Shown in pieces: positions 54,678 through 64,000 of a DNA stretch of 64,000 bases. How positions within the stretch are numbered: the stretch's first letter is position 1; every line of letters begins with the position of its first letter. The notes below the pieces were generated by a model, which searched no databases, was not told where the DNA came from, and was given only the letters and a program-made list of their open reading frames with translations. The position numbers and the translations under genes are program-made. Source of the stretch: Pseudomonas sp. AFG_SD02_1510_Pfu_092 (lineage in GTDB: Bacteria; Pseudomonadota; Gammaproteobacteria; Pseudomonadales; Pseudomonadaceae); NCBI RefSeq assembly GCF_003331055.1, contig NZ_PUQD01000016.1:16007-80006 (forward strand). Direction: 5' to 3'.

Positions 54678-56230
54678 GCGTTTTCATCCACCCAGCGTTG
54701 CTCGACCCGCGTGCGCGGGCCTTGTGGCGGTGTGCCCGGGTTGCAGTGCAGCTCGCCAACATCCAGGCCGCGGGCCAGCAGGCGCTCGCGCAGGGCGCCG
54801 AGTTCGGTGTCGATGAGCCGCGCGGTCTGTTCGCGTTCGGCCCACAGCTGCCCGCTCAGGCGGCCTTGGCTGAGTTGTGCCTGCACCTGCACCGGGCCGA
54901 GCGGCGACAGGTCGAAGGCCAGCTCGATGCGCCACAGCGCTTGCAGCGGGTCTTGTGTCTGGTGCTGGCGGTCGGCTTGCTGTTGTGGTGTTTCCTCGCG
55001 CTGCAGCTTGACCTGCAACGGGATGAATTCCTGGCCGTGACGGATTGGTACCTCGGTCTGCCAGGTGGTTTGCAGGTTGCCGTTTTCCAGCATGCCGGTT
55101 TGTTGCAGGCTGCTCATGGCGTGGCTTTGCAGGCGCGATACGGCGGCGGCGGCCAGGCGCAGCAGTTGTTGCAGGTCGCCTTCGTCTTCCATCGCCTTGA
55201 GCAGGCGCGACGGCAGCGGGAAAGCCCCCGATTGCGGCTTGGGGCTGACCCGTTCGAGCATGCCCAGCGCACTGCGAGCCAACATCGGCATGGTCACGGC
55301 CAGGCTGGCGGGGGCCAGGTTGACGGCGCCGCTCGCCAGGGGCGGGCCCTGCGCCAGCAAGCGCAGCAAATGCGCCTTGAGGTCGCTGGCGACGCTGGCC
55401 GGGAAACCGCCCAGCAGTTTCGCTTCAAGAAAGGCACCGCTGTTGTTCAAGGCCTGGGCAACCGCCTTGGCGTCACCCAGTTGCCGCGCCTCCGGCAAGC
55501 CGGCCAGCAGGCGTTCGGCGCTGGTGCGCAATTGGCCATCGGCGCCAGGGTCGCCGGCGACCCGTTGCAGGGCATCGAGCAGACCGGGCAGCGAAGCCTG
55601 GCGGTTTTGCTGGGTCAGCAACTGCTGGGCAATGCTGAGCTGGTCCTGGCGGCCGCTGAGCGGCACGAAGCGCAGCGACTGGTCGCCCTGCACCAGTGCG
55701 CTGAGCAGGCTGCCGACGGCCAGGGGGCGCGGGCTGTCGACGCTCAGGGTGGCGCCGGCCTGGGCACTGTTGAGCAGGCTGACCAGCGCCCGGTAGACGG
55801 CCGGCTGGCCCGGCGCCAGGGGCAGGGGCTGGTTGGTCAGGACCTTGCCTTGCAGCAGCGTACCGACCGGTACCTTGCTGGTGTCGAGGCGGGTGAGGGT
55901 GGCGATCTGGCTGGCGCTGGACTGCTGCAGCATGATCGCCAGGCGGTTGCTTTCGGTCTGGCTCACGGTGACCTGGCTGCCCTGGGGCAGCGGCTGACTG
56001 GCGCTGGCTTGCAGCTGGGTCTGGGTGCCGTTTGCCAGCATCAGCCGCAGCACCAGCTGGAAGTCCTGGCCGACCTGGCGCAACGACAGGACCTTGGCTT
56101 GCGCGGTTTCGCCGGGGGCCAGCAGGCCGGGCTGCGCTTGCGTCAGGCGCAGCAGTTCGCCGGTCAGGTTCGCCTTGATGGCCTGGGCGTTGAGCGCGCT
56201 TTGTGCGCCGAGACTATTGATTTCAGTCAT
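54674..56230 (-). CDS. FliK-like hook-length control domain protein
   Basis: A 518-residue, Gln/Leu-rich protein. ATG 56230 gives MTEINSLGAQSALNAQ. The C-terminal region (about 395-500) resembles the FliK substrate-switch domain (HGQEFIPLQVKLQ, LWRIELAFDLSPLGPVQVQA). The N-terminal part differs from the canonical FliK at 30086-31369. It is cotranscribed with the flhB-like gene and located between chemotaxis and ccm genes, the conserved position in P. putida-type genomes. Whether it measures anything is unknown. Confidence 0.8.
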   Translation of the reverse strand: MTEINSLGAQSALNAQAIKANLTGELLRLTQAQPGLLAPGETAQAKVLSLRQVGQDFQLVLRLMLANGTQTQLQASASQPLPQGSQVTVSQTESNRLAIMLQQSSASQIATLTRLDTSKVPVGTLLQGKVLTNQPLPLAPGQPAVYRALVSLLNSAQAGATLSVDSPRPLAVGSLLSALVQGDQSLRFVPLSGRQDQLSIAQQLLTQQNRQASLPGLLDALQRVAGDPGADGQLRTSAERLLAGLPEARQLGDAKAVAQALNNSGAFLEAKLLGGFPASVASDLKAHLLRLLAQGPPLASGAVNLAPASLAVTMPMLARSALGMLERVSPKPQSGAFPLPSRLLKAMEDEGDLQQLLRLAAAAVSRLQSHAMSSLQQTGMLENGNLQTTWQTEVPIRHGQEFIPLQVKLQREETPQQQADRQHQTQDPLQALWRIELAFDLSPLGPVQVQAQLSQGRLSGQLWAEREQTARLIDTELGALRERLLARGLDVGELHCNPGTPPQGPRTRVEQRWVDENA

Positions 56231-56232
56231 GA

Positions 56233-56242
56233 TTGTATACAA
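56233..56242. promoter_or_regulatory. Palindrome TTGTATACAA at the fliK-like gene start
   Basis: A perfect 10-bp palindrome just upstream of the ATG. It looks like a GntR-family operator (TTGTATACAA type), but no such regulator gene is in the window. It could also be chance. Confidence 0.25.
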
Positions 56243-56260
56243 CCTGTCGAACCCGCCCTC

Positions 56261-56288
56261 TTGGCAGCGCGGCGGCGCGTGTAATAAT
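56261..56288 (+). promoter_or_regulatory. Possible sigma70 promoter towards ccmA
   Basis: TTGGCA, 16 bases, AATAAT. This is weak support, because a REP pair and about 200 bases separate it from ccmA. Confidence 0.25.
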
Positions 56289-56360
56289 GCCGGCCGTCCG
56301 TCGTTGCCAGTATAACGGCAGCGCGGGGAGCGACTTGAGATACAGGGCTTGAGGCCGGTG

Positions 56361-56457
56361 CGGCTTGCTTCGCGGGCTTGCCCGCTGCCACAGGTACGGT
56401 GCAGCTTTCATGGTCTGCACAACACCCGGTGGCAGCGGGCAAGCCCGCGAAGCAGGC
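56361..56457. repeat. REP pair upstream of ccmA
   Basis: Plus-orientation (56361-56394) and minus-orientation (56424-56457) copies of a variant with GGGCTTGCCC core and CTGCCACAGG tail. The symmetric core change and changed tail mark it as a different REP subfamily from most copies in this window. Confidence 0.88.
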
Positions 56458-56495
56458 GCCGCCGCCCTCGAGCCCTACAAAGATAAGGCGAATCC

Positions 56496-57128
56496 GTGAC
56501 CCTTCACCTCCAAGCCGCAGGCCTGGCCTGCGAGCGCGACTGGCGCCTGCTGTTCGAGCACCTCGCTTTCGAGCTGCGGCCCGGCGACATGCTGCAGATC
56601 AGCGGCCCCAACGGCAGCGGCAAGACCAGCCTGCTGCGCCTGCTGGCCGGCCTGATGCAGCCGACGGCCGGGCAGATCCTGCTCGGCGGCAAGCCATTGG
56701 CCGAGCAACGCCACGCCCTGGCCAGCATTCTGCTGTGGATCGGCCACGCCGCCGGCATCAAGGACCTGCTCACCGCCGAGGAAAACCTCACCTGGCTGTG
56801 CGCCCTGCACCAGCCCGCCAGCCGCGAGGCGATCTGGGCGGCGCTGGCGGCGGTCGGCCTGCGCGGTTTCGAAGATGTACCCTGCCACACCCTGTCGGCC
56901 GGCCAGCAGCGCCGCGTGGCCCTGGCCCGGCTGTACCTGGCCTGCCCGCCGCTGTGGATTCTCGACGAACCTTTCACCGCCCTCGACAAGCAGGGTGTGG
57001 CGCAACTCGAGGCGCACCTGGCGGCCCACTGCGAGCAGGGCGGCACGGTGGTGCTGACCACCCACCACACGCTGGAACGCAAACCCTCCGGCTACCGCGA
57101 ACTGAACCTGGGGCAATGGGCGGCATGA
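56496..57128 (+). CDS. ccmA: Cytochrome c maturation ABC transporter ATPase CcmA
   Basis: A 210-residue ATPase that, with CcmB, releases haem-bound CcmE from CcmCD. The GTG start follows an AAGG site. Walker A is [12 protein letters not shown], the signature is [14 protein letters not shown], and Walker B is [12 protein letters not shown]. Length is normal. Its stop overlaps the ccmB ATG. Confidence 0.96.
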   Translation: MTLHLQAAGLACERDWRLLFEHLAFELRPGDMLQISGPNGSGKTSLLRLLAGLMQPTAGQILLGGKPLAEQRHALASILLWIGHAAGIKDLLTAEENLTWLCALHQPASREAIWAALAAVGLRGFEDVPCHTLSAGQQRRVALARLYLACPPLWILDEPFTALDKQGVAQLEAHLAAHCEQGGTVVLTTHHTLERKPSGYRELNLGQWAA

Positions 57129-57793
57129 GCGTATTCATCCTGTTGCTGCGGCGCGAAGCGCGCTTGTTGTTTCGCCGCCCGGCCGAACTGGCCAACCCCT
57201 TGGTGTTCTTCGCCATCGTGGTGGCGCTGTTCCCGCTGGCGGTCGGCCCGGAGAGCCAATTGTTGCAAACCTTGTCGCCAGGCCTGGTCTGGGTAGCGGC
57301 GCTGCTCGCGGTGCTGTTGTCGCTGGACGGCCTGTTCCGCAGCGATTTCGAGGATGGCTCGCTGGAACAGTGGGTGCTGTCGCCACACCCGCTGGCCATG
57401 CTGGTACTGGCCAAGGTGCTGGCGCACTGGATCTTTTCCGGGCTGGCGCTGGTATTGTTGGCGCCGCTGCTGGCGCTGATGCTCGGGCTGCCCAGCCATT
57501 GCCTGCCGGTGCTGCTCGCTTCGCTGCTGCTGGGCACCCCGGTGCTGAGCCTGCTGGGGGCGGTGGGCGCGGCGCTGACGGTCGGCCTGAAGCGCGGCGG
57601 TTTGCTGCTGGCATTGCTGATTCTGCCGTTGTATATCCCTGTATTGATCCTGGGCAGTGGTGCGTTGCAAGCGGCGTTGCAGAATATGCCGGCAACCGGC
57701 CACCTGCTCTGGCTCGCCAGCCTGACGGCCCTGGCCGTGACCCTGGCACCCTTTGCGATAGCGGCCGGCCTGAAGATCAGCGTCGGCGAATAA
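57125..57793 (+). CDS. ccmB: Haem exporter membrane protein CcmB
   Basis: A 222-residue inner-membrane protein with six membrane helices. The start is fixed by the ATGA overlap with ccmA. The [17 protein letters not shown] segment and the final hydrophobic run ([13 protein letters not shown]) are characteristic of CcmB. It partners CcmA. Confidence 0.95.
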   Translation: MSVFILLLRREARLLFRRPAELANPLVFFAIVVALFPLAVGPESQLLQTLSPGLVWVAALLAVLLSLDGLFRSDFEDGSLEQWVLSPHPLAMLVLAKVLAHWIFSGLALVLLAPLLALMLGLPSHCLPVLLASLLLGTPVLSLLGAVGAALTVGLKRGGLLLALLILPLYIPVLILGSGALQAALQNMPATGHLLWLASLTALAVTLAPFAIAAGLKISVGE

Positions 57794-57799
57794 CGAGTC

Positions 57800-57817
57800 C
57801 CGGGCTTTCAAGCCCGG
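57800..57817 (+). other. Stem-loop between ccmB and ccmC
   Basis: An 8-bp stem CCGGGCTT / AAGCCCGG with a TC loop and no T-run. It probably affects transcript stability rather than ending transcription. Confidence 0.4.
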
Positions 57818-57839
57818 CCAATACCCTGGATGTACCCTG

Positions 57840-58607
57840 ATGAAAATTAGCTGGACGTGGTTCCACAAGCTGGGCTCCCCGAAATGGTTCTATGCCATCA
57901 GCGGCCGCATGCTGCCGTGGCTGGCCGCTGCTGCCGTGCTCCTGCTGCTGGTCGGCATCACCTGGGGCCTGGCTTTCGCCCCCCAGGACTACCAGCAAGG
58001 CAACAGCTTCCGCATCATCTACATCCATGTGCCGGCGGCGATGCTGGCGCAGTCCTGCTATGTGCTGCTGGCGGTGGCCGGGGTGGTGGGGCTGGTGTGG
58101 AAGATGAAACTGGCCGACGTCGCCCTGCAATGCGCGGCACCGATCGGTGCCTGGATGACCGCCGTGGCGCTGGTCACCGGGGCCATCTGGGGCAAGCCGA
58201 CCTGGGGCAGCTGGTGGGTCTGGGATGCCCGCCTTACGTCCATGCTCATCCTGTTGTTCCTGTACTTCGGCATCATTGCGCTGGGCCAGGCGATCAGTAA
58301 TCGTGACAGTGCAGCCAAGGCCTGTGCGGTGCTGGCGATCGTCGGCGTGGTGAACATCCCGATCATCAAGTACTCGGTGGAGTGGTGGAACACCCTGCAC
58401 CAGGGCGCCACCTTCACCCTCACCGAAAAACCGGCGATGCCCGCAGAAATGTGGCTGCCGTTGCTGTGCACGGCGCTGGGCTTCTATTGCTTCTTCGGTG
58501 CGGTGCTGCTGCTGCGCATGCGCCTTGAAGTGCTCAAGCGCGAGGCACGTGCCAGTTGGGTCAAGGATGAAGTGTTGAACAGCCTGGGGCGGAGGGCCGC
58601 ACGATGA
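57840..58607 (+). CDS. ccmC: Haem handling protein CcmC
   Basis: A 255-residue six-helix membrane protein that presents haem to CcmE on the periplasmic side. The WWD domain is [19 protein letters not shown]. Two conserved histidines lie in IYIHVPAAM and NTLHQGATF. The stop overlaps ccmD. Confidence 0.96.
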   Translation: MKISWTWFHKLGSPKWFYAISGRMLPWLAAAAVLLLLVGITWGLAFAPQDYQQGNSFRIIYIHVPAAMLAQSCYVLLAVAGVVGLVWKMKLADVALQCAAPIGAWMTAVALVTGAIWGKPTWGSWWVWDARLTSMLILLFLYFGIIALGQAISNRDSAAKACAVLAIVGVVNIPIIKYSVEWWNTLHQGATFTLTEKPAMPAEMWLPLLCTALGFYCFFGAVLLLRMRLEVLKREARASWVKDEVLNSLGRRAAR

Positions 58608-58780
58608 GTTTTGCCAGCTTCGGCGACTTTCTCGCCATGGGCCACCATGGCCTGTATGTGTGGACGGCCTATGGCATCTGCCTGGCGGTGCTGGCGCTGA
58701 ATGTCGCCGCCCCCGTGCTGGCCCGCCGTCGCTACCTGCAAGATGAGGCGCGCCGTCTGCGCCGGGAGAACAACCAGTGA
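58604..58780 (+). CDS. ccmD: Small haem-complex protein CcmD
   Basis: A 58-residue protein of the type often missed in annotation. The ATG overlaps the ccmC stop (ATGA), and its TGA overlaps the ccmE GTG. Sequence order: short N-terminal stretch [13 protein letters not shown], one membrane helix ([20 protein letters not shown]), then a positively charged tail ([14 protein letters not shown]). It stabilises the CcmC-CcmE complex. Confidence 0.93.
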   Translation: MSFASFGDFLAMGHHGLYVWTAYGICLAVLALNVAAPVLARRRYLQDEARRLRRENNQ

Positions 58781-59232
58781 ATCCGCAGCGCAAGAAACGC
58801 CTGTTGCTCATCGTCGGCCTGCTGGTCGGCGTCGGGGTTGCCGTCGGCTTTGCCTTGAGCGCATTGCAGCAGAACATCAACCTGTTCTACACCCCGACCC
58901 AGATCGCCAGCGGCGAAGCGCCGCTGGACACGCGTATCCGCGCTGGCGGCATGGTCGAGAAGGGTTCGGTACAGCGTTCGTCCGATTCGCTGGACGTGCG
59001 CTTCGTGGTCACCGACTTCAACAAGTCGGTCCCGATCACCTACCGTGGCATCCTGCCCGACCTGTTCCGCGAAGGGCAGGGCATCGTCGCCCTTGGCAAG
59101 CTCAACGCCGACGGCGTGGTGGTGGCCGATGAAGTGCTGGCCAAGCACGACGAGAAATACATGCCGCCCGAGGTGACCAAGGCCCTCAAGGAAAGCGGCC
59201 AGGCCGCCACTGGCGCGGAGGCCAGGCCATGA
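58777..59232 (+). CDS. ccmE: Periplasmic haem chaperone CcmE
   Basis: A 151-residue membrane-anchored protein that binds haem covalently through the histidine in [17 protein letters not shown] start overlaps ccmD. There is an N-terminal membrane anchor ([19 protein letters not shown]) followed by an OB-fold beta barrel. The C-terminal tail after the motif is short, as usual. The stop overlaps ccmF. Confidence 0.96.
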   Translation: MNPQRKKRLLLIVGLLVGVGVAVGFALSALQQNINLFYTPTQIASGEAPLDTRIRAGGMVEKGSVQRSSDSLDVRFVVTDFNKSVPITYRGILPDLFREGQGIVALGKLNADGVVVADEVLAKHDEKYMPPEVTKALKESGQAATGAEARP

Positions 59233-61217
59233 ACGCCGCGCTGGTAATTCCCGAACTGGGCCAGCTGGCGATGATTCTGGCCATCTGCTTCGCCGCCGTG
59301 CAGGCCAGTGTGCCGCTGCTCGGCGCCTGGCGTGGCGACAGCCTGTGGATGAGCCTGGCGCGGCCGGCGGCCTGGGGGCAGTTCGCGTTCCTGGCGTTTG
59401 CCTTCGCCTGCCTGACCCATGCCTTCATGACCGACAACTTCTCGGTCGCCTACGTGGCCAGCAACTCCAACAGCGCCTTGCCCTGGTACTACAAGTTCAG
59501 CGCCGTATGGGGCGCCCACGAAGGTTCGCTGCTGCTGTGGGCGCTGATCCTCGGCGGCTGGACCTTCGCCGTGTCGGTGTTCTCGCGGCAATTGCCGCAG
59601 GTGATGCTGGCCCGCGTGCTGGCGGTCATGGGCATGATCAGCGTGGGCTTCCTGAGCTTCCTGATCATCACCTCCAACCCGTTCCAGCGCCTGCTGCCGC
59701 AAGTGCCGACCGATGGCCGCGACCTCAACCCGCTGTTGCAGGACTTTGGCCTGATCGTCCACCCGCCGATGCTGTACATGGGCTACGTGGGCTTTTCGGT
59801 GGCCTTCGCCTTCGCCATCGCCGCCCTGCTCGGCGGCCGCCTGGACGCCGCCTGGGCGCGCTGGTCGCGGCCGTGGACCATCGTCGCCTGGGCCTTCCTT
59901 GGTGTCGGCATTACCCTGGGCTCGTGGTGGGCCTACTACGAACTGGGCTGGGGCGGCTGGTGGTTCTGGGACCCGGTGGAAAACGCCTCGTTCATGCCCT
60001 GGCTGGTGGGCACCGCGCTGATCCACTCGCTGGCGGTGACCGAGAAACGCGGGGTGTTCAAGAGCTGGACCGTGCTGCTGGCGATCGCCGCGTTCTCGCT
60101 GAGCCTGCTGGGGACCTTCCTGGTGCGTTCCGGCGTGCTGACTTCGGTGCATGCCTTTGCCGCCGACCCGTCGCGGGGCATTTTCATCCTGATCTTCCTG
60201 CTGTTCGTGGTCGGCGGTTCGCTGACCCTGTTCGCCCTGCGCGCACCGGTGGTCAAGAGCCAGGTCGGCTTTGCCCTGTGGTCGCGCGAGACGCTGCTGC
60301 TGGCCAACAACCTGGTGCTGGTGGTGGCGGCTTCGATGATTTTGCTCGGCACCCTGTACCCGCTGGTGCTCGATGCGCTGACCGGGGCCAAGCTGTCGGT
60401 CGGCCCGCCTTACTTCGACGCCTTGTTCCTGCCGCTGATGGCGCTGCTGATGGTGGTGCTGGGGGTGGGTGTGGTGGTGCGCTGGAAGGACACCCCGGGC
60501 AAATGGCTGGTGAGCATGCTGACCCCGGTATTGCTGGGCAGCGCCATCCTTGCCCCGCTGGCGGGCTTTATCGTCGACGACTTCGACTGGCCGACCCTGA
60601 GCGCCTTCGCCCTGGCCGCCTGGGTAGTACTTGGCGGGCTGCGTGACATTCTCGACAAGACCCGCCACAAAGGCCTGCTCAAGGGCCTGCCCGGCCTCGG
60701 TCGCAGCTATTGGGGCATGCAGCTGGCGCACCTGGGCCTGGCGGTGTGCGCACTGGGCGTGGTGCTGTCGAGCAACAACAGTGCCGAGCGCGACCTGCGC
60801 ATGGCGCCGGGCGAGAGCGTGGAGCTGGGCGGTTACCACTTCCTGTTCCAGGGCGCCAGGCACTTCGAAGGGCCGAATTTCATTTCCGACAAGGGCACCG
60901 TGGTGGTCAGCCGTGATGGCCGTGAAGTGACCACCCTGCACCCGGAAAAGCGCCTGTACACCGTGCAGCAGTCGATGATGACCGAAGCCGGTATCGACGC
61001 CGGCTTCACCCGCGACCTCTACGTCGCCCTCGGCGAGCCGCTGGAGAACGGCGCCTGGGCGGTGCGCGTGCATATCAAGCCTTACGTCCGCTGGATCTGG
61101 CTGGGCGGTCTGCTGACCGGCCTGGGCGGGTTGCTGGCGGCCCTCGACCGGCGTTACCGCGTCAAGGTCAAGACCCGGGTGCGTGATGCCCTGGGCGTGT
61201 CTGGAGCAGCTGCATGA
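59229..61217 (+). CDS. ccmF: Cytochrome c haem lyase CcmF
   Basis: A 662-residue polytopic membrane protein that attaches haem to apocytochrome c. The WWD domain is [19 protein letters not shown], and the conserved periplasmic histidines and about fifteen membrane helices are present. The final periplasmic domain runs from about 525 to 625. It overlaps ccmE and ccmG by four bases each. Confidence 0.96.
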   Translation: MNAALVIPELGQLAMILAICFAAVQASVPLLGAWRGDSLWMSLARPAAWGQFAFLAFAFACLTHAFMTDNFSVAYVASNSNSALPWYYKFSAVWGAHEGSLLLWALILGGWTFAVSVFSRQLPQVMLARVLAVMGMISVGFLSFLIITSNPFQRLLPQVPTDGRDLNPLLQDFGLIVHPPMLYMGYVGFSVAFAFAIAALLGGRLDAAWARWSRPWTIVAWAFLGVGITLGSWWAYYELGWGGWWFWDPVENASFMPWLVGTALIHSLAVTEKRGVFKSWTVLLAIAAFSLSLLGTFLVRSGVLTSVHAFAADPSRGIFILIFLLFVVGGSLTLFALRAPVVKSQVGFALWSRETLLLANNLVLVVAASMILLGTLYPLVLDALTGAKLSVGPPYFDALFLPLMALLMVVLGVGVVVRWKDTPGKWLVSMLTPVLLGSAILAPLAGFIVDDFDWPTLSAFALAAWVVLGGLRDILDKTRHKGLLKGLPGLGRSYWGMQLAHLGLAVCALGVVLSSNNSAERDLRMAPGESVELGGYHFLFQGARHFEGPNFISDKGTVVVSRDGREVTTLHPEKRLYTVQQSMMTEAGIDAGFTRDLYVALGEPLENGAWAVRVHIKPYVRWIWLGGLLTGLGGLLAALDRRYRVKVKTRVRDALGVSGAAA

Positions 61218-61750
61218 AGCGTTGGATCATGGTAGTCCCCCTGGCGGTGTTCCTGCTGGTGGCGGTGTTCCTCTACAAAGGGTTGTTCCTCAAGCCCGAC
61301 GAGCTGCCCTCGGCAATGATCGGCAAGCCGTTCCCGGCGTTTTCCCTGGCCTCGACCCAAGGTGACCGCACCCTGACCGAGGCCGACTTGCAGGGCCGCC
61401 CGGCGCTGGTCAACGTGTGGGCCACCTGGTGCCCGTCGTGCAAGGTCGAGCACCCGTACCTCAACCAACTGGCCGAGCAGGGCGTGGTGATTCACGGCGT
61501 CAACTACAAGGACGACAATGCGGCAGCCCTGAAGTGGCTGGCCGAGTTCCACAACCCCTACCAGCTGGACATCCGTGACGAGCAAGGCAGCCTGGGCCTG
61601 GACCTGGGTGTGTATGGCGCGCCGGAAACCTTCATGATCGATGCCAAGGGCATCATCCGCTACAAGCACGTGGGCGTGATCGATGCCACGGTCTGGCGCG
61701 AACAGCTGGCGCCGCTGTACCAGGGCCTGGTCGATGAGGCCAGGCCATGA
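61214..61750 (+). CDS. ccmG: Thiol:disulfide reductase CcmG (DsbE)
   Basis: A 178-residue membrane-anchored thioredoxin that keeps apocytochrome cysteines reduced. The active site is WATWCPSCKVEH. The N-terminal anchor is about residues 4-24. Length is typical. The stop overlaps ccmH. Confidence 0.96.
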   Translation: MKRWIMVVPLAVFLLVAVFLYKGLFLKPDELPSAMIGKPFPAFSLASTQGDRTLTEADLQGRPALVNVWATWCPSCKVEHPYLNQLAEQGVVIHGVNYKDDNAAALKWLAEFHNPYQLDIRDEQGSLGLDLGVYGAPETFMIDAKGIIRYKHVGVIDATVWREQLAPLYQGLVDEARP

Positions 61751-62223
61751 AGCGCTGGCTGGCAGCTGCCGTGCTGGGCCTGAGTGTGATGGGCGCGGCC
61801 AGGGCGGCGATCGACACCTACCAGTTCCGCGACGATGCCGAGCGTGAGCGCTACCAGCAGCTGACCAAGGAACTGCGTTGCCCCAAGTGCCAGAACCAGG
61901 ACATCGCCGACTCCAATGCGCCGATTGCCGCCGATCTGCGTCGGGAAATCTTCCGCATGCTCGGCGAGGGCAAGAGCAACCAGCAGATCGTCGATTTCAT
62001 GGTCGACCGCTATGGGGATTTCGTGCGCTACAAGCCGGCGCTCAGCGGGCGCACCTGGTTACTCTGGTTCGGCCCGGGCATCCTCCTGGCGGGTGGATTC
62101 GTGGTGCTGGCGCTGATCGTACGGCGCCGCCGCGGGGCGGCCGTGCAGGGCGCCAATGAGTTGTCCGTCGAAGAACGCGAGCGTCTCGCCAAACTGCTGG
62201 AAAAAGAACAGACCCATGATTGA
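61747..62223 (+). CDS. ccmH: Cytochrome c maturation protein CcmH
   Basis: A 158-residue protein with a signal peptide ([11 protein letters not shown]), a CXXC in [17 protein letters not shown] and one C-terminal membrane helix ([16 protein letters not shown]). This is the short form; its CcmI partner is a separate gene, as in other pseudomonads. It overlaps ccmI by eight bases. Confidence 0.95.
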   Translation: MKRWLAAAVLGLSVMGAARAAIDTYQFRDDAERERYQQLTKELRCPKCQNQDIADSNAPIAADLRREIFRMLGEGKSNQQIVDFMVDRYGDFVRYKPALSGRTWLLWFGPGILLAGGFVVLALIVRRRRGAAVQGANELSVEERERLAKLLEKEQTHD

Positions 62224-63412
62224 ATTCTGGCTTAGCGCGGGCCTGCTGCTGCTCGCTGCCCTCAGCTTCCTGCTGATCCCGATCCTGCGTGGCCGTAGCC
62301 GCCAGCTGGAAGAAGACCGCACGGCCCTGAACGTGGCCCTTTACCAGGAACGCGTTGGCGAGCTGGCGGCGCAGCAGGCCGCCGGCGTACTCGACGAGGC
62401 GCAGCTGGCCAAGGGCCGTGACGAAGCTGCCCGTGAGCTGCTGGCCGACACCGCAGGCGCCGAGGCCCCGCATCAGGGCCACCTGGGCAAGGCCTTGCCG
62501 TTGCTGGCGGCGCTATTGGTGCCGCTGCTGGCGTTGGGGTTGTACCTGCATTATGGCGCGGCCGACAAGGTGGCCCTGACCCAGGAGTTTGCCCAGGCGC
62601 CGAAATCGATGGAAGAAATGACCGCCCGCCTGGAGCGGGTGGTGCAGGCTCAGCCGGACTCGGCCGAGGCCATGTATTTCCTGGGCCGTGCCTACATGGC
62701 CGAGCAGCGTCCTGGCGATGCGGCGCGCACCTTCGAGCGTGCCGTGGCGCTGGCCGGGCGTCAGCCCGAGTTGCTCGGGCAGTGGGCCCAGGCGCTGTAT
62801 TTTGCAGCCGACAAGCAATGGAGCGCACAGTTGCAGGCGCTGACTGACGAGGCGCTGAAAGCCGACCCCAACGAAGTGACCAGCCTGGGTCTGCGCGGTA
62901 TCGCCGCCTTCGAGGGCGAGCGTTACCAGGAAGCCATCGACTACTGGAAACGCCTGCTGGCGCAGCTGCCGGAAGGCGATGCCTCGCGGGCGGCGCTGCA
63001 GGGCGGCATCGACCGCGCTGCCGAGCGCCTGGGTGGTTCTGCGGCGCAGGGCGCGCAGCCTGCGCCGGTGGCGGCACGCCTGAAGGTGCGGGTGGAGCTG
63101 GCGGCGGCGTTGCAGGGCAAGGTCAAGCCGGACGACACGGTGTTCATCTTCGCCCGCGCCAGCAATGGCCCCCCGATGCCGCTGGCGGCCAAGCGGGTGA
63201 CGGTGGCGCAGTTGCCGATCGAGGTGGAATTGTCCGATGCTGATGCGATGATGGCGCAGATGAAACTGTCCGACTTTGCCGAAGTCCAACTGGTTGCACG
63301 TGTTTCGCGCGCTGGCCAGCCGACCCATGGCGAGTGGATTGGCCAAGGCAAGCCGTTGCCCAGCGCCACCCAGGCCACCCAGCACCTGACCATCGACAGC
63401 CCCGACCCGTAA
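62216..63412 (+). CDS. ccmI: Apocytochrome c chaperone CcmI (CycH)
   Basis: A 398-residue protein with two N-terminal membrane helices ([19 protein letters not shown] and [18 protein letters not shown]) and TPR repeats (about residues 125-270, e.g. [19 protein letters not shown]) that bind apocytochromes. A C-terminal periplasmic domain follows ([15 protein letters not shown]). ATG 62216 was chosen; the longer in-frame extension lies within ccmH. Confidence 0.93.
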   Translation: MIEFWLSAGLLLLAALSFLLIPILRGRSRQLEEDRTALNVALYQERVGELAAQQAAGVLDEAQLAKGRDEAARELLADTAGAEAPHQGHLGKALPLLAALLVPLLALGLYLHYGAADKVALTQEFAQAPKSMEEMTARLERVVQAQPDSAEAMYFLGRAYMAEQRPGDAARTFERAVALAGRQPELLGQWAQALYFAADKQWSAQLQALTDEALKADPNEVTSLGLRGIAAFEGERYQEAIDYWKRLLAQLPEGDASRAALQGGIDRAAERLGGSAAQGAQPAPVAARLKVRVELAAALQGKVKPDDTVFIFARASNGPPMPLAAKRVTVAQLPIEVELSDADAMMAQMKLSDFAEVQLVARVSRAGQPTHGEWIGQGKPLPSATQATQHLTIDSPDP

Positions 63413-63424
63413 GAGAACATTGCC

Positions 63425-63847
63425 ATGCACAGCACCGTCCGCCTGACCCTGATCACCCTGGCCCTGGGTTTGTCTGCGTGTACGGTGCAGCAGCCGTACG
63501 AGCGGCCCGAGCCGCCGATCGAGCGGGTGCCGCCGCAGCAGCCGGGGCCGGTGGTCAAGCCGCTGCCGGGTGGGCAGCCTGGTACCCAGCCGAGCAAGCC
63601 GGCGGCCATTCCCAAGCCCATGCCCCGGACCTCGGCGAGCTTTGCGCCACCGCCTGGCGGGGCGAGCCACTGGGACCCGAAACTTGGCGTATATGTACTC
63701 GAGAAGCAGCCCAATACCTTCTATCGGCAGCGGACCTATTACCGGTTCGATAACGGCTGGAGCTGGTCGCTGAGCCCGAATGGGCCTTGGCAGGAAACCG
63801 ACAGCAGCGGTGTTCCTGGTGGTCTGGGGCGTGCGTTCGCGCAATAA
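63425..63847 (+). CDS. Small proline-rich lipoprotein of unknown function
   Basis: A 140-residue protein with a lipoprotein signal: LITLALGLSACTVQ, with LSAC as the lipobox (Cys19). A proline-rich stretch (about 25-75) would cross the periplasm, and the C-terminal part contains a small aromatic domain, FYRQRTYYRFDNGWSWS, found in several Pseudomonas lipoproteins of unknown role. It starts 12 bases after ccmI and may be cotranscribed. Confidence 0.85.
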   Translation: MHSTVRLTLITLALGLSACTVQQPYERPEPPIERVPPQQPGPVVKPLPGGQPGTQPSKPAAIPKPMPRTSASFAPPPGGASHWDPKLGVYVLEKQPNTFYRQRTYYRFDNGWSWSLSPNGPWQETDSSGVPGGLGRAFAQ

Positions 63848-63863
63848 CAAAGTTGCTACGGCC

Positions 63864-63905
63864 TTTGCTTTTGCTTTTGCTTTTGCTTTTGCTTTTGCTT
63901 TTGCT
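63864..63905. repeat. Seven tandem TTTGCT hexamers
   Basis: Seven exact copies 17 bases after the lipoprotein stop. In one minus-strand frame it reads as an Ala-Lys run, but no credible gene uses it. Copy number is likely to vary between isolates. The rest of 63848-64000 shows no gene. Confidence 0.92.
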
Positions 63906-63978
63906 TCTAAGCGCGCGATAGCCCAGGCGCCGCAGATTGCGACTTCAGGAGGCCGAGCGAAGGGACTGCGGAGGGAGG

Positions 63979-64000
63979 TGACGGGCATGGATGCCCGTCA
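63979..64000. repeat. Palindrome at the window end
   Basis: A perfect inverted repeat: TGACGGGCAT, GG, ATGCCCGTCA. The window ends exactly at its right arm, so it may continue. Confidence 0.75.

Noticed and set aside
56378..57124. Long + strand frame upstream of ccmB that would fuse to it
   Set aside because: It is the alternative frame of ccmA and a REP; the ATGA overlap at 57125 and CcmB length give the true start.
59040..61073. 677-codon open frame on - opposite ccmE/ccmF
   Set aside because: His/Gln/Arg-rich shadow of ccmF; no start context.
62513..63988. 491-codon minus-strand frame beginning with an Ala-Lys run
   Set aside because: The run is the TTTGCT repeat read backwards; the rest is the shadow of ccmI and the lipoprotein gene.

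Overview
The window is a chromosomal segment from a fluorescent Pseudomonas, most likely of the Pseudomonas putida group. The evidence is the gene order fliC-flaG-fliD-fliS-fliT-fleQ-fleSR-fliEFGHIJ-hsbA-hsbR-hptB-fliK-fliLMNOPQR-flhB-flhAF-fleN-fliA-cheYZAB-motCD-parCP-cheW-ccmABCDEFGHI. It is supported by high GC and by about 18 copies of the P. putida-type REP element (a TTCGCGGGTAAACCCGC core with a CTCCCACAGG end) in the intergenic gaps.

Layout. (1) 1-12.8 kb: a flagellin-glycosylation type island. It has a 5'-truncated tandem glycosyltransferase on +, a tightly overlapping seven-gene minus-strand operon (DegT aminotransferase, ATP-grasp/HAD fusion, TylF-type methyltransferase, second methyltransferase, WbqC-like protein, divergent DegT-like protein, giant four-module glycosyltransferase) and a divergent ketoacyl-ACP synthase III-like gene next to fliC. 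A good sigma54 motif on the minus strand at 11717-11701 would place the sugar operon in the flagellar regulon. (2) 13-18.3 kb: short flagellin, FlaG, cap protein, chaperones and the master regulator FleQ. (3) 18.7-43 kb: FleS/FleR, basal body, C-ring, export apparatus, the HptB-HsbR-HsbA switch, FlhF/FleN placement and number control, and the flagellar sigma factor FliA. (4) 42.4-51.5 kb: chemotaxis (cheY, Z, A, B), the MotC/MotD stator, the ParC/ParP polar array positioning pair, cheW and a DUF2802 gene. (5) 51.5-56.2 kb, minus strand: a FliK-like gene, a stand-alone FlhB C-terminal domain gene, and immediately downstream a 917-residue putative toxin ending in a TcdA/TcdB-like glucosyltransferase domain. 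(6) 56.5-63.4 kb: the complete cytochrome c maturation operon ccmABCDEFGHI, then a small lipoprotein gene and a short hexamer repeat.

How it works together. FleQ with sigma54 starts the cascade. I can see sigma54 -24/-12 motifs (GG-N10-GC) before fleSR, fliE, fliK, fliL and flhA, plus the sugar operon, and FliA-type (sigma28) motifs before fliC and fliS. The chemotaxis genes form one run from cheY to the DUF2802 gene, interrupted by a REP pair before parC.

Most interesting points: the glucosyltransferase toxin placed behind fliK-like/flhB-like genes; the ATP-grasp/HAD-containing sugar operon under apparent sigma54 control; complementary loss of DXD motifs in two paralogous tandem glycosyltransferases; four repeats in CheA that resemble the CheY-docking motifs of FliM, FliN and CheZ; and REP-associated sequences that mimic sigma54 promoters. 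All family assignments are from reading the sequence; no search was run.
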